Shown: one piece after another, positions 36,520 through 45,803 of the stretch
Layout of the letters: each line of letters starts with the position of its first letter
How positions within the stretch are numbered: the first letter of the stretch is position 1
Assembly: GCA_947167965.1 (NCBI GenBank)
Contig: CAMVJW010000002.1
Coordinates: forward strand, 62,001 to 126,000
DNA from: an uncultured Clostridia bacterium
GTDB taxonomy: Bacteria > Bacillota > Clostridia > TANB77 > CAG-508
Reading direction: 5' to 3'
Length of the DNA stretch: 64,000 nt
Program-made: the position numbers and the translations under genes
Notes under the pieces: model-generated
Seen by the model: only the letters and a program-made list of their open reading frames with translations
What the model was told of the DNA's origin: nothing
Database searches by the model: none

Positions 36520-36954
36520 ATGTTTCATAAAATAAAAAATGTAACACCACTTAAAGACTTTAAATTAAGTATTCAATTTGCAGAAGGTATAACAAAAATA
36601 TATGATATGAAAAAACTTATTGAAAATAATAAAATATTTGCAGAATTAAAGGATATGAATTTATTTAATTCAGTTGAAGTAGATATTGGTGGGTATGGAG
36701 TAATTTGGAATGATGATATTGATATTTCATGTGATGAATTATTTGAAAATAGTAAAAAAATAGATACTCCTTTTGATGGTTTAATGGCTTTTAGTGATGC
36801 AACAGATATATGGGGCTTAAACGAAAGCACATTACGAAAAGCAATTATATATGGTAAATTAATTAATGGAATAGATGTTTGTAAATTTGGAAAACAATGG
36901 GTTGTTTCTATTAATGCAATGAAAAGAGAATATGGAATACCATTAAAAAAGTAA
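36520..36954 (+). CDS. DUF2442 protein with C-terminal helix-turn-helix
   Basis: A 144-residue protein. The DUF2442 domain covers about 1-80 (NVTPLKDFKLSIQFAEGI, VDIGGYGVIWNDDIDISCDEL). The C-terminal part (ATDIWGLNESTLRKAIIYGK, then VCKFGKQWVVSINAMKREYG) is a helix-turn-helix of the kind that decides whether to bind DNA after matching a pattern. The HTH makes it a good candidate for the operator at 36209-36224. AAGGAGGGG precedes ATG. Confidence 0.85.
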   Translation: MFHKIKNVTPLKDFKLSIQFAEGITKIYDMKKLIENNKIFAELKDMNLFNSVEVDIGGYGVIWNDDIDISCDELFENSKKIDTPFDGLMAFSDATDIWGLNESTLRKAIIYGKLINGIDVCKFGKQWVVSINAMKREYGIPLKK

Positions 36955-36988
36955 CCAATTAAAAATTTAGTTTTTTACAAAATTGCTA

Positions 36989-37017
36989 TTGACAAACAAA
37001 AAAAAATACTATATACT
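36989..37017 (+). promoter_or_regulatory. promoter of tRNA-Met
   Basis: TTGACA (36989-36994), 17-base spacer, TATACT (37012-37017), about 28 bases before the tRNA. Confidence 0.8.
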
Positions 37018-37045
37018 ATATTTTGTCGTTAGCAATTTAATACTT

Positions 37046-37122
37046 GCTCCCTTAGCTCAGTTGGTTAGAGCAACCGGCTCATAACCGGTAGGTCCAAGGT
37101 TCGAATCCTTGAGGGAGCACCA
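37046..37122 (+). tRNA. tRNA with CAT anticodon (elongator Met, or Ile2)
   Basis: Acceptor GCTCCCT with AGGGAGC, D stem GCTC with GAGC, anticodon stem ACCGG with CCGGT, loop CTCATAA giving CAT, and T stem CAAGG with CCTTG. CCA is encoded. The paired G1-C72 excludes initiator tRNA. The stem resembles both elongator tRNA-Met and the lysidine-modified tRNA-Ile, which sequence alone does not separate. Confidence 0.9.
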
Positions 37123-37123
37123 T

Positions 37124-37150
37124 AAAAAGCACATGTAGATGTGTTTTTTT
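37124..37150 (+). terminator. terminator after the CAT tRNA
   Basis: CACAT (37130-37134) with ATGTG (37139-37143), extended by A and T runs on the two sides, followed by TTTTTTT. Confidence 0.7.
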
Positions 37151-37182
37151 ATTTTTATATTTATATTTATTTTTTTGAACTC

Positions 37183-37209
37183 AAAAAAAGGAAGTATTAA
37201 TATACTTCC
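37183..37209 (-). terminator. terminator after the 37232 gene
   Basis: GGAAGTAT (37190-37197) pairs with ATACTTCC (37202-37209); on the minus strand it is followed by TTTTTTTG. Confidence 0.75.
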
Positions 37210-37231
37210 GATTTTACTATTATTTATCTTA

Positions 37232-38299
37232 TTATGAATTTTCTCCTCTACCTTCTGGAAGAGCATTTGGTAATTCAATACGAATTCTAATTCTAAAAAT
37301 ATAAGTTGCAGCCCAAACAAATTTACTATTTTTAAATCTTTGCCATAAAGATGGCTTTGTTTCAAATCTAGTTTGTTCTTCATATTGTTCTTGAGCTTGT
37401 TGAATATTATTTTCTTCAACATTTTCAACAATATTATTAGTAGCATTTGCTAAGTCTACAATATTATTAGTAATTACTTGTTCGTTTGTTGTTTCAACTG
37501 CTGTTTCAATGTTATTTACTTCTTCAACTATAGGCTCAATTGCAGCAACTGGAACTGCTTTTTTCTTCTTAAATCTTACTTTTGCTTTTTTAGCTATTGG
37601 AGCTAGCTCAGTTATTGCAACATCTTGAATAGTCGTATCTTCATTTTCTTCTAACTCTACTTTTTGTACTTTTTCTTGTGGTGTAGGAATTTGTTTTAAA
37701 GCATCGGAAATCTCAATTGCTATATAGCTTAAAGCTTTTGAACTATCTTCTAATCTTTCCATATCAATCTCTATATGTAGATTTGATTCTAGATTATTGA
37801 TTCTTGCTTTAAGTATTTTCATTGAATCATTGTATTTTTGAGAAGTTTTTGTTTTACATCTTGCAACTGTATTTAATGCTTCTACTACATCCTCGGAAAA
37901 CTTTCCTTCTGCTTCTTCAATTTTTTGCTTATATCCTTCTTTTTTACCATCTACAGAACTAACTATATCTTCAAGAACTCCTGCTAAAGCAATATTAGCT
38001 TCTCTTTGTTTTATTAATTTTTCAACTTTTTTTGTATTTTCCTCAAACAAGTTAATAGCAAATTCAACTAATCCATAAGCAGCATTATATACGCTTGAAG
38101 GGAAATTCTTCTTGTTTGGATATTCTATTAAATAAGATTTAATTGATTCTATTAAATCTTTAAAATAAGTATCTTCTTCTAATTGGATAATTTGTTTTTT
38201 GTTTTTTGGATTTATTAATTTCTGTACTTTATCAATATTTGAAATTATTTTTTCTTCTGTGATAACCATTCTCACATTTACTATGCCAGATTTAGACAT
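37232..38299 (-). CDS. unrecognised 355-aa protein with basic tail
   Basis: Not recognised. The first 230 residues look alpha-helical with coiled-coil potential (EENTKKVEKLIKQREANIAL, KYNDSMKILKARINNLESNL). A Lys-rich patch (KKAKVRFKKKKAVPV) and a low-complexity Asn/Val/Glu region follow. The C-terminus has an amphipathic aromatic/basic stretch (SLWQRFKNSKFVWAATYIFR) and ends LPEGRGENS. No signal peptide, so probably cytoplasmic or membrane-associated. AAAGGAGGTAAGG precedes ATG. It has its own terminator. Confidence 0.6.
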   Translation of the reverse strand: MSKSGIVNVRMVITEEKIISNIDKVQKLINPKNKKQIIQLEEDTYFKDLIESIKSYLIEYPNKKNFPSSVYNAAYGLVEFAINLFEENTKKVEKLIKQREANIALAGVLEDIVSSVDGKKEGYKQKIEEAEGKFSEDVVEALNTVARCKTKTSQKYNDSMKILKARINNLESNLHIEIDMERLEDSSKALSYIAIEISDALKQIPTPQEKVQKVELEENEDTTIQDVAITELAPIAKKAKVRFKKKKAVPVAAIEPIVEEVNNIETAVETTNEQVITNNIVDLANATNNIVENVEENNIQQAQEQYEEQTRFETKPSLWQRFKNSKFVWAATYIFRIRIRIELPNALPEGRGENS

Positions 38300-38425
38300 G
38301 TAAACCTTACCTCCTTTGTTGAAAACATTGTTATATTACATATATCAAGATAATTATACAACAACGCCTAAAAAACTACAATATAATTCAAAAAAGTTTT
38401 TTATTACTTTTTTGTTACAAAATTG

Positions 38426-40147
38426 TTACATTTTTGTAATATTTTTAATTGTTTTTTCAATTTCTATTTTTCTTTTTATCTTTAATGTTGTAGTTTTTAT
38501 TAGCTCTTCATCAGATAATATTAGTTTTTTTACATATTTGTATTTAGGCATAGTTTTATTTACTTCTTTAATCCAATTCCAAATTATTTCTTTTATTTCT
38601 TCCTCTGTATTATCTTTATAATTAGTTTCTATAACTTGTTTATTTGGCACTACTTTAACAGAAATTGTAACATCCCCATCTTGTGCAGGAAGCCCAAATA
38701 CCATACATTCACTTATTAATTCATTTTTTAATATTAATGTTTCTATTTCTTCTGGGTATACATTTTTACCATTTTTAAGAACTATAACAAATTTTTTTCT
38801 ACCAGATATATAAATATATCCTTCTTTATCAATACGTGCCAAATCCCCTGTTCTAAACCATCCATCCTTTGTAAAGCACTCTTCATTAGCCTCATCATTG
38901 TTATAATAACCTAACATCACTGAATCGCCTTTAACAATTAATTCTCCTACTCCATTTTCATCAGGTTCGTCAATTTTTACTTCTACACTTGGCATTTTTT
39001 TACCAATTGTTCCTAATTTTTTCTGGTGAGGAAGTTCTGCAGCTATTACTGGTGATGTTTCTGTTAGACCATATCCTTGTAGTACATTAAGACCTAAATT
39101 CCAAAAACCTTTTTCTTTTTCTGCATCAAATGGAGCTCCTCCAGCAACCATTATTCTTAAGTGACCTCCTAGTCCTTCATGTATTTCTTTAAATAGCTTC
39201 TTTCTAACATCTATTCCAACTTTTAATAAGGCATTACTTATTTTTGTAGCTTTATTTACAGTTTTTAGTTTTCCTTTTTGCTCTATTGATTTCATAATTT
39301 TATCATATGTTTTCTCTGCTAAAACAGGAACAACTATCATTGCTGTAATTTTATAGTTTTTAAGTTCATCCGAAATATGTCTTACACCTTTTGAAAAAAT
39401 AATTGCAGAACCTTTTGAAACAGGATATAAGTATCCAACAGTACATTCAAATGTGTGATGTAAAGGTAAAAAAGATAAAAATCTATCTGTTTCATTTATA
39501 TCAAAAGATTTTCCTATATCTAAAATGTTAGTACAAATATTTTTATGAGATAACATTACTGCTTTTGAAACATTGGTAGTTCCTGACGTAAACAACATTA
39601 TATTCATTTCTTCATTATTTATTTGAGCATCTATAAATTCTCTATTTCCACCTTCTACAAGTTCATATCCCTTTTTAGTTATTACTCTTTGTGAAAATTT
39701 ATTAAAATCGTTTTCTTCTAATTCCATTGAGATAAAATATTTTAATTTTGTATTTCCATCTTTTTGTATTTTTGCCATTACACTATCATATTTTTGTGAA
39801 TAAAAAATTGCTTCTGCTTCTGATCTAGTAATTAAGCTTTCGATTTCTCCTTCAGGTAGAGCTTTATCTAGTGGAACAACAATTCCTGTTCCGCAACATA
39901 CTGCAAGATAAGCAACTTCCCATTCATATCTATTTTCTGAAATAATTGCAATTCTTTTTCCTTTTAGTCCCATTTCTATCATTGCTGTTCCTAATGCATT
40001 TATGTCATTATAATATTCTTTATATGTAACTATTTTTGAATTTTCTAAATTTTCTCCATTTAAATAAAAAGCAGGTCTATCAGCATATTTATTGAATGTA
40101 TTATTTATCATCTCTTTTAAGTTTTTAAATTCATTTATTTCTTTCAA
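38426..40147 (-). CDS. AMP-forming long-chain acyl-CoA synthetase family protein
   Basis: A 573-residue adenylate-forming enzyme. ATP motif MLFTSGTTNVSKAVMLSH, A5 motif GYGLTETSPVIAAE, hinge region TGDLARIDKEGYIYISGRKK and catalytic Lys near the end (KTTTLKIKRKIE). The length and the TYKEYYNDINALGTAMIEMG start suit FadD-type fatty acyl-CoA ligases. The substrate cannot be read from sequence. The start is TTG 40147, preceded by AAGGAAG. Confidence 0.85.
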   Translation of the reverse strand: MKEINEFKNLKEMINNTFNKYADRPAFYLNGENLENSKIVTYKEYYNDINALGTAMIEMGLKGKRIAIISENRYEWEVAYLAVCCGTGIVVPLDKALPEGEIESLITRSEAEAIFYSQKYDSVMAKIQKDGNTKLKYFISMELEENDFNKFSQRVITKKGYELVEGGNREFIDAQINNEEMNIMLFTSGTTNVSKAVMLSHKNICTNILDIGKSFDINETDRFLSFLPLHHTFECTVGYLYPVSKGSAIIFSKGVRHISDELKNYKITAMIVVPVLAEKTYDKIMKSIEQKGKLKTVNKATKISNALLKVGIDVRKKLFKEIHEGLGGHLRIMVAGGAPFDAEKEKGFWNLGLNVLQGYGLTETSPVIAAELPHQKKLGTIGKKMPSVEVKIDEPDENGVGELIVKGDSVMLGYYNNDEANEECFTKDGWFRTGDLARIDKEGYIYISGRKKFVIVLKNGKNVYPEEIETLILKNELISECMVFGLPAQDGDVTISVKVVPNKQVIETNYKDNTEEEIKEIIWNWIKEVNKTMPKYKYVKKLILSDEELIKTTTLKIKRKIEIEKTIKNITKM

Positions 40148-40358
40148 TTTAATTTTACTTCCTTTCCATTTTGTATTTTTATATTGAATATAATTGTTTT
40201 ATCTGAGCATTTTTCTTATTATATATAAATTTTCAACTTTTTGCAATAGTAAATTTTTTTCAGTTTTAAGCTAAAAAATTGCTTAAAAATCTTGAATTTA
40301 TTTCGATTATAGTATACTATATACAATATATTATAATAAGATACAGGAGGATAAAAAA

Positions 40359-41324
40359 GTGCCAAGAAAAACAAAAGAAACATCAAATGAAGAATTAAAT
40401 GAAAAAAAGATTGCTAAAAAAGTAACTAAAAAAACTTCAAAAGCATCTCTTGCAAAGAATACATCAAAATCAAATACAAAATCTTCTACCAAAAATACTG
40501 TTTCAAGCAAGAAATCTACAACTAAAAAGGCTACAACACAGAAAAAAAGTACTAAAACATCCAGCTCAAAAAATAAATCCGAAAAAAAATCTGAATCTAC
40601 TAAATTAGCTAAAACTAACAAAAGTACAAAGACAAAAACTAAAAATACTACAATCAAAAAAACAAATCCTGTTTTTTCATCAGAATATTATGATTTACCT
40701 TACAAATATAATCAAACTGTTGTTAAAATTTTAGCACAAACACCTACAACTTTGTTTATATATTGGGAAATTTCGGATTCAGATAGAGAGAGCCTTAAAA
40801 ATACATATGGCAAATTCTTTTTTGAAGTTACAAAGCCTGTTTTAATAGTACATAATGAAACTCTAAATTATGCTTTTACAGTTGATATAAATGATTTTGC
40901 AAATAGTTGGTATTTACATGTGCGAGATAGTGCAAGTAGATATAAAATAGAGCTAGGAAGAATACCTGTTCAAAATATTAATTATGACTATATTCCAAAC
41001 TATGATGTTTCAAGTCAAGGTCCTATTGAACCAATTAATTTACCTTATATTTATATATCTTCATCAAATGAGTTAGATTCTCCTAACGACAAAATACTAG
41101 ATAATAAATTAGATAAAATTTATTTTAGAAATTTAAAAACAAATGAATTAATAGAAAAAAGTATTTTTGATTTTCCAAATATTTATCAAAACGGAAAATT
41201 TGTTAATATATACGAATTATATACTAAACTATATAAAAATGAAATTGCTCATGATTCATTTAACCTATATAATCCATCATCTGGAAACTTAAGTTCAGGA
41301 AGTTTTTCATCACAATTTAAATAA
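40359..41324 (+). CDS. DUF4912 protein with Lys/Thr/Ser-rich N-terminus
   Basis: A 321-residue protein. About 100 N-terminal residues are very basic low complexity (KKSTTKKATTQKKSTKTSS), then a DUF4912 domain (about 115-215): TPTTLFIYWEISDSDRESL and NSWYLHVRDSASRYKIELG. DUF4912 resembles a carbohydrate-binding fold and commonly precedes GH57 enzymes, as here 26 bases downstream. GTG start 40359 after AGGAGGATAAAAAA. The basic tail could bind nucleic acid or a polyanion. Confidence 0.8.
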   Translation: MPRKTKETSNEELNEKKIAKKVTKKTSKASLAKNTSKSNTKSSTKNTVSSKKSTTKKATTQKKSTKTSSSKNKSEKKSESTKLAKTNKSTKTKTKNTTIKKTNPVFSSEYYDLPYKYNQTVVKILAQTPTTLFIYWEISDSDRESLKNTYGKFFFEVTKPVLIVHNETLNYAFTVDINDFANSWYLHVRDSASRYKIELGRIPVQNINYDYIPNYDVSSQGPIEPINLPYIYISSSNELDSPNDKILDNKLDKIYFRNLKTNELIEKSIFDFPNIYQNGKFVNIYELYTKLYKNEIAHDSFNLYNPSSGNLSSGSFSSQFK

Positions 41325-41350
41325 AATTAACAATAGAAAGGAATTTTCAA

Positions 41351-43030
41351 ATGCAAAAAAAAGGATATGTTAGCTTTGTTTTACATGCACATCTTCCATT
41401 CATACATCATCCAGAAAGTGATGATTATCTTGAAGAATCATGGCTTTATGAAGCAATCTCTGAAACATATATACCATTATTAAAGTATTTTAAAAAATTA
41501 GTTGATGAAAAAGTTAATTTTAGAATTACAATGAGTATGACACCTCCCCTACTTTCCATGCTTGATAGCAAACTTTTACAACAAAAATATATAAAATATT
41601 TAAATAATTTAATTGAATTATCAAAAAAAGAAATTAAAAGAACTACATTTAACTCTAGAATCAATAAACTTTCTAATTATTATTTTGAAAGATATTCTGA
41701 AGATTTAAGATTATTTAAGGATGTGTTTAAATGTGATTTAATCACTCAATTTAAACATTTTCAAGATATTGGTGTATTAGAAATAATTACTTGTGGTGCA
41801 ACTCATGGTTATTTTCCAATTTTATATGTCAATGAAAAAACCGTTAGAGCTCAAATAGCAGTTGGAGTTCAAACTTATGAAAAATATTTTAATAGAAAAC
41901 CTAAAGGAATATGGCTTCCAGAATGTGGATATATTCCAGAAGCTGATAAATACCTTAGAGAATTTGGCTTAGAATATGCAATTGTAGAATCACATGGAGT
42001 TTTATTTGCTAATCCTACTCCAATCTATGGTACTCTTGCTCCAATAGTTTCTCCAGAAGGCTTTACAGTTTTTGGTAGGGACATGGAATCTTCAAGGCAA
42101 GTTTGGAGTTCAATTTCGGGCTATCCAGCTGACTATAATTATAGAGATTTTTATAAAGATATAGGATATGAAGCAGATTATGAATATATTAAACCATATA
42201 TAGCTCACAATGGAGCTCGTGTTCATACAGGTATAAAATATCATAGAATTACAGGAAATACAGATGATAAAGATATTTATGATGTTCAGTGGGCTAAAGA
42301 CTCTGCAGAAATGCAAGCTGGGCATTTTCTAGATTCAAGAACAGCTCAGATTGAAAATGCCTCAAAATATATGCATACTCCCCCTATTGTCCTTTGTCCT
42401 TATGATGCTGAACTATTTGGACATTGGTGGTATGAAGGTCCTTATTGGTTATATATCTTATTTAAAAAAATATATTATGATAAATGTAACTTTGAATTAA
42501 TAACACCTTCAGAGTTTATGGATAAATATCCAGAAATTCAACAATGTACCCCATGTAGATCTAGTTGGGGTGCTAATGGATATAGTGAAGTATGGCTTAA
42601 CTCTAGTAATGATTATGTTCATAGACATCTTCATAAAGCTGGAGATAGAATGTGTGAACTTGCTTATAATTTTAGAAATGTAAAATCTAATTTAGAAAAT
42701 TTAGAACAAAAAATATTGGAATTAAAAAACCAAAAAAAATCTATTGCAAAAATTACATCTACAAAAAATTATAAAAATTTAAAATTACAATTAAGAGCTC
42801 TAAACCAAGCTGCTAGAGAACTACTTCTCCTTCAAAGTAGTGATTGGTTATTTATAATAACTAATAATACAATGGTTGATTATGCACACCGTAGAATAAA
42901 AGATCATATTGGTCGATTTACAAGACTTTATAACGAATTAAATTCTGGTAAAATTGATAAAAAATTCTTAGAAGAAATTGAATTAAAAGATAATATTTTT
43001 CCAGATATAGATTATAGAATCTATTTATAA
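41351..43030 (+). CDS. GH57 family 1,4-alpha-glucan branching-type enzyme
   Basis: A 559-residue GH57 protein with DUF1957 C-terminal region. Signature starts: SFVLHAHLPFIHHPES; the nucleophile Glu in IWLPECGYIPEA; the acid/base region CPYDAELFGHWWYEGP; and the helical C-terminal domain from about 430 (DRMCELAYNFRN, LQSSDWLFIITN). The family makes alpha-1,6 branches in glycogen. Cytoplasmic, no signal. With the DUF4912 protein and the downstream glycogen phosphorylase it forms a glycogen locus. Confidence 0.88.
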   Translation: MQKKGYVSFVLHAHLPFIHHPESDDYLEESWLYEAISETYIPLLKYFKKLVDEKVNFRITMSMTPPLLSMLDSKLLQQKYIKYLNNLIELSKKEIKRTTFNSRINKLSNYYFERYSEDLRLFKDVFKCDLITQFKHFQDIGVLEIITCGATHGYFPILYVNEKTVRAQIAVGVQTYEKYFNRKPKGIWLPECGYIPEADKYLREFGLEYAIVESHGVLFANPTPIYGTLAPIVSPEGFTVFGRDMESSRQVWSSISGYPADYNYRDFYKDIGYEADYEYIKPYIAHNGARVHTGIKYHRITGNTDDKDIYDVQWAKDSAEMQAGHFLDSRTAQIENASKYMHTPPIVLCPYDAELFGHWWYEGPYWLYILFKKIYYDKCNFELITPSEFMDKYPEIQQCTPCRSSWGANGYSEVWLNSSNDYVHRHLHKAGDRMCELAYNFRNVKSNLENLEQKILELKNQKKSIAKITSTKNYKNLKLQLRALNQAARELLLLQSSDWLFIITNNTMVDYAHRRIKDHIGRFTRLYNELNSGKIDKKFLEEIELKDNIFPDIDYRIYL

Positions 43031-43038
43031 TAAGATTT

Positions 43039-43071
43039 AAAACAGAATGTTAATAATCATTCTGTTTTTTT
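43039..43071 (+). terminator. terminator after GH57
   Basis: AAAACAGAATG (43039-43049) pairs with CATTCTGTTTT (43058-43068), followed by more T. Confidence 0.8.
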
Positions 43072-43202
43072 GTGCTTTTATAAAAGTTATTACTAAAAAT
43101 AATTATTATGTTTTAATTTTTTTAAAAAATTTAAAATTGAAGAATAAAAAAATATTTATTGTATATAATTTATAAAAAAATATGAAATTGGAGGTAATTT
43201 TT

Positions 43203-43376
43203 TTGAATATTAATAGAGTAAAAAATATTTTATCAAATAATGATAAAATTGATGTTTTCTATAAGGACAGACTTGTTTGGATACAAGGAGTTTCAACAGA
43301 TAATAAATATGCAAAAGTTGGATTTATAGACAATTTTGATGAACAAGATGTATTGATTGATGATTTATATGAATAA
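43203..43376 (+). CDS. sspH: H-type small acid-soluble spore protein
   Basis: A 57-residue SASP-H family protein: MNINRVKNILSNNDKIDVFY, then VWIQGVSTDNKYAKVGFI and DVLIDDLYE. TTG 43203 is chosen because GGAGG lies 7 bases upstream and because it matches the family N-terminus; an ATG 7 codons earlier lacks a good site. SASPs fill the developing spore, so it should be expressed in the forespore. Confidence 0.85.
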   Translation: MNINRVKNILSNNDKIDVFYKDRLVWIQGVSTDNKYAKVGFIDNFDEQDVLIDDLYE

Positions 43377-43385
43377 TTTTTAATT

Positions 43386-43440
43386 CCTCCTAAAAATTTA
43401 GTATCTTTTTTATTAAAAAAACATATATTATATTAGGAGG
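43386..43440 (+). promoter_or_regulatory. helix that can hide the asnB ribosome binding site
   Basis: CCTCCTAA (43386-43393) is perfectly complementary to TTAGGAGG (43433-43440), which is the Shine-Dalgarno of asnB, with 39 bases between. Formation would hide the ribosome site. Confidence 0.5.
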
Positions 43441-43445
43441 TTTTT

Positions 43446-45293
43446 ATGTGCGGATTTGTTGGTTTTACAAATTATAAAAAAAATTTTCTTAATAAAGAAG
43501 AAATTTTAAACACTATGCTTCAGACATTAAATAACCGTGGACCTGATGAAGAAGGTTTTTATACAAATGAATGTGTTGCTCTTGGACACAAAAGATTAAT
43601 TGTTATTGATCCTGAAGGTGGCAAACAGCCAATGATACAAAGGTATTCATTAGGTGAATATTCTATTGTTTATAATGGTCAAATTTATAATACTCAAGAA
43701 TTAAAGAAAATTCTATTAAAAAATGGTTTTAGTTTTAATAGCTATTCAGATACTGAAATATTATTAAAATCTTACATACATTTTGGAAAAGATGTTGTTA
43801 ATCATCTAAATGGAATATTTTCATTTGCTATATGGAATTCACACAGCAAAGAACTATTTTTAGCTAGAGATCATTTAGGTGTTAAACCTTTATTTTATAC
43901 TGAATTTGATCAAGGTTTAATTTTTGCATCAGAATTAAAAGCTATTTTTAAATATCCTAATTTTGAAAAAGTTTTAGACACTACAGGAATTTCGGAACTT
44001 ATAGGCTTAGGTCCATGTCATACTCCAGGTTTAACAGTGTATAAAAATGTTTTTGAGCTAAAACCTGGTAACTATGCTGTTTATAATGGCTCTGGTCTTC
44101 ATATTGAACAATATTGGTTCCTAGAATCTAAACCACATTTAGATGATTTTAATGAAACTTGCTATAAAGTAGAATCATTATTAAAAGATGCAATTTCAAA
44201 GCAACTTGTTTCTGATAAGCCAATATGTACATTTTTATCAGGTGGTCTTGATTCAAGTATTATTACTAAATTTGCTGCAGATTATTTAAAAGAAAATGGA
44301 AATCCACCTCTTGATACTTATTCAGTTGATTATGTCGATAATGATAAAAACTTTGTAAAATCTGATTTTCAACCTAATTCTGATAATTACTATATTGATT
44401 TAGTTAGTAAGTCTACTTATACATCTCACCATCAAGTTGTTTTAGACACTCCTGAACTTGCAAACAGTTTAAAAGATGCATTAATTGCCCGTGATGTTCC
44501 AGGAATGGCAGATGTTGATTCTTCATTATACTTATTTTGTAAAGAAGTAAAAAAAGAAAAAACTGTTGCTCTTATGGGTGAATGTGCAGATGAAGTATTT
44601 GCAGGATATCCTTGGTTTTTCAGAGATGATGCATTAAGCTCTGGAACTTTTCCTTGGTCAATTGCGCTAAATGAAAGGCAACATCTCCTTTCCCCTAGAA
44701 TTTCAAAAGTAATTAATTTAGAAAAATATGTTGATTATAGATATTATCAAAGCTTATCAAATGTAAAAATTCTTGATAGTGACTCATATGATACTTCCCA
44801 AAAACGCAAAATAACATACCTTACAACATATTGGTTTATGCAAACACTTCTTGATAGAGGTGATAGAATGACTATGGCAAATGGTTTTGAAATAAGAGTT
44901 CCTTTTTGTGATTATAGATTAGTACAATATATGTATAATGTACCATGGGAAATGAAATCATATCAAGGTAGAGAAAAAGGTCTTTTACGATATATTATGA
45001 GAGGTTATCTTCCAGAAGAAATTGTTTTCAGAAAAAAATCTCCATATCCTAAAACACATAATCCTACTTATTTAAATACTGTAAAAAACATGCTAACTAA
45101 AATAATAAAAAATAATGATTCTCCAATTAATTATCTTTTAAATAGAGAATATATAATAGATATTATTAATTCAGAAGGAAAAGCATTCTCAAGACCTTGG
45201 TTTGGGCAATTAATGACTGGACCACAACTTATGGCATATCTTTGCCAAGTAAATATGTGGCTAGAAATATATCAACCTAAAATTAAATTATAA
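43446..45293 (+). CDS. asnB: asparagine synthase (glutamine-hydrolysing)
   Basis: A 615-residue AsnB that makes asparagine from aspartate, ATP and glutamine. Cys2 (MCGFVGF) is the glutaminase nucleophile; RGPDEEGFYTNE and YNGQIYN line the glutaminase site; the PP-loop is FLSGGLDSSIITK and GECADEVFAGYP lies in the synthetase site. AGGAGG precedes ATG by five bases and is complementary to an upstream 8-mer. Spore genes lie on either side, so a link with sporulation is possible. Confidence 0.93.
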   Translation: MCGFVGFTNYKKNFLNKEEILNTMLQTLNNRGPDEEGFYTNECVALGHKRLIVIDPEGGKQPMIQRYSLGEYSIVYNGQIYNTQELKKILLKNGFSFNSYSDTEILLKSYIHFGKDVVNHLNGIFSFAIWNSHSKELFLARDHLGVKPLFYTEFDQGLIFASELKAIFKYPNFEKVLDTTGISELIGLGPCHTPGLTVYKNVFELKPGNYAVYNGSGLHIEQYWFLESKPHLDDFNETCYKVESLLKDAISKQLVSDKPICTFLSGGLDSSIITKFAADYLKENGNPPLDTYSVDYVDNDKNFVKSDFQPNSDNYYIDLVSKSTYTSHHQVVLDTPELANSLKDALIARDVPGMADVDSSLYLFCKEVKKEKTVALMGECADEVFAGYPWFFRDDALSSGTFPWSIALNERQHLLSPRISKVINLEKYVDYRYYQSLSNVKILDSDSYDTSQKRKITYLTTYWFMQTLLDRGDRMTMANGFEIRVPFCDYRLVQYMYNVPWEMKSYQGREKGLLRYIMRGYLPEEIVFRKKSPYPKTHNPTYLNTVKNMLTKIIKNNDSPINYLLNREYIIDIINSEGKAFSRPWFGQLMTGPQLMAYLCQVNMWLEIYQPKIKL

Positions 45294-45384
45294 CTTTTCT
45301 ATAGCATCTATTTGTATTATTACTTTTTTTACGTTTATTTTTAAAATTTCCATTTTTTTTCTGTTTATTTTTTATTTTTTTGCA

Positions 45385-45391
45385 CATTCTA
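45385..45391 (+). promoter_or_regulatory. possible forespore sigma -10 element
   Basis: CATTCTA fits the sigma-F/G -10 (CATnnTA). The -35 side is weak (GTTTA near 45363). It is 64 bases before the SASP start. Confidence 0.35.
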
Positions 45392-45454
45392 TATTTAGAA
45401 AGGTGAAATAAACTTTCAAATTTTTAAATATATATTTGCAGGAGGTGAATTAAA

Positions 45455-45664
45455 ATGGCAAATACAAATAGAAGTAATAAAAAATTAGTTCCTGAAGCTA
45501 TGGATGCTTTAGATAGATTCAAATATGAAGTAGCTAATGAAGTTGGTGTTAATTTAAAAGACGGATATAATGGTGATCTATCTTCTAGAGATGCTGGTAG
45601 AATTGGTGGTAATATGGTTAAAAAAATGATTCAACAAGTTGAAAATAATATGGCTAACAAATAG
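45455..45664 (+). CDS. alpha/beta-type small acid-soluble spore protein
   Basis: A 69-residue alpha/beta SASP that coats and protects spore DNA. Conserved blocks: LVPEAMDALDRFKYEVANEVGV, shortened here as LDRFKYEVANEVGV, containing the GPR protease cleavage region, and SSRDAGRIGGNMVKKMI. AGGAGGTG is 9 bases before ATG. Together with the SASP-H gene it marks a spore former. Confidence 0.95.
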   Translation: MANTNRSNKKLVPEAMDALDRFKYEVANEVGVNLKDGYNGDLSSRDAGRIGGNMVKKMIQQVENNMANK

Positions 45665-45753
45665 TTTTATTACCAAATTATTTAGTTTTTAATCTATTTA
45701 ACTTTGGCAGAGGTATTATTCTTGGTTTTATGGCTTACTTTTATGTAATACAT

Positions 45754-45780
45754 AAAGGCAGGGGTTGTGCCCCTGCCTTT
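45754..45780. terminator. strong bidirectional terminator between the SASP gene and nrdG
   Basis: AAAGGCAGGGG (45754-45764) pairs with CCCCTGCCTTT (45770-45780), loop TTGTG. It serves the convergent genes on either side. Confidence 0.85.
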
Positions 45781-45803
45781 ACATTTTAAATATTCACAAA
45801 TTT

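Noticed and set aside
43386..43446. T-box leader of asnB
   Set aside because: No TGGNACCGCG-type T-box sequence or specifier hairpin is present; only the 8-mer complement is seen.
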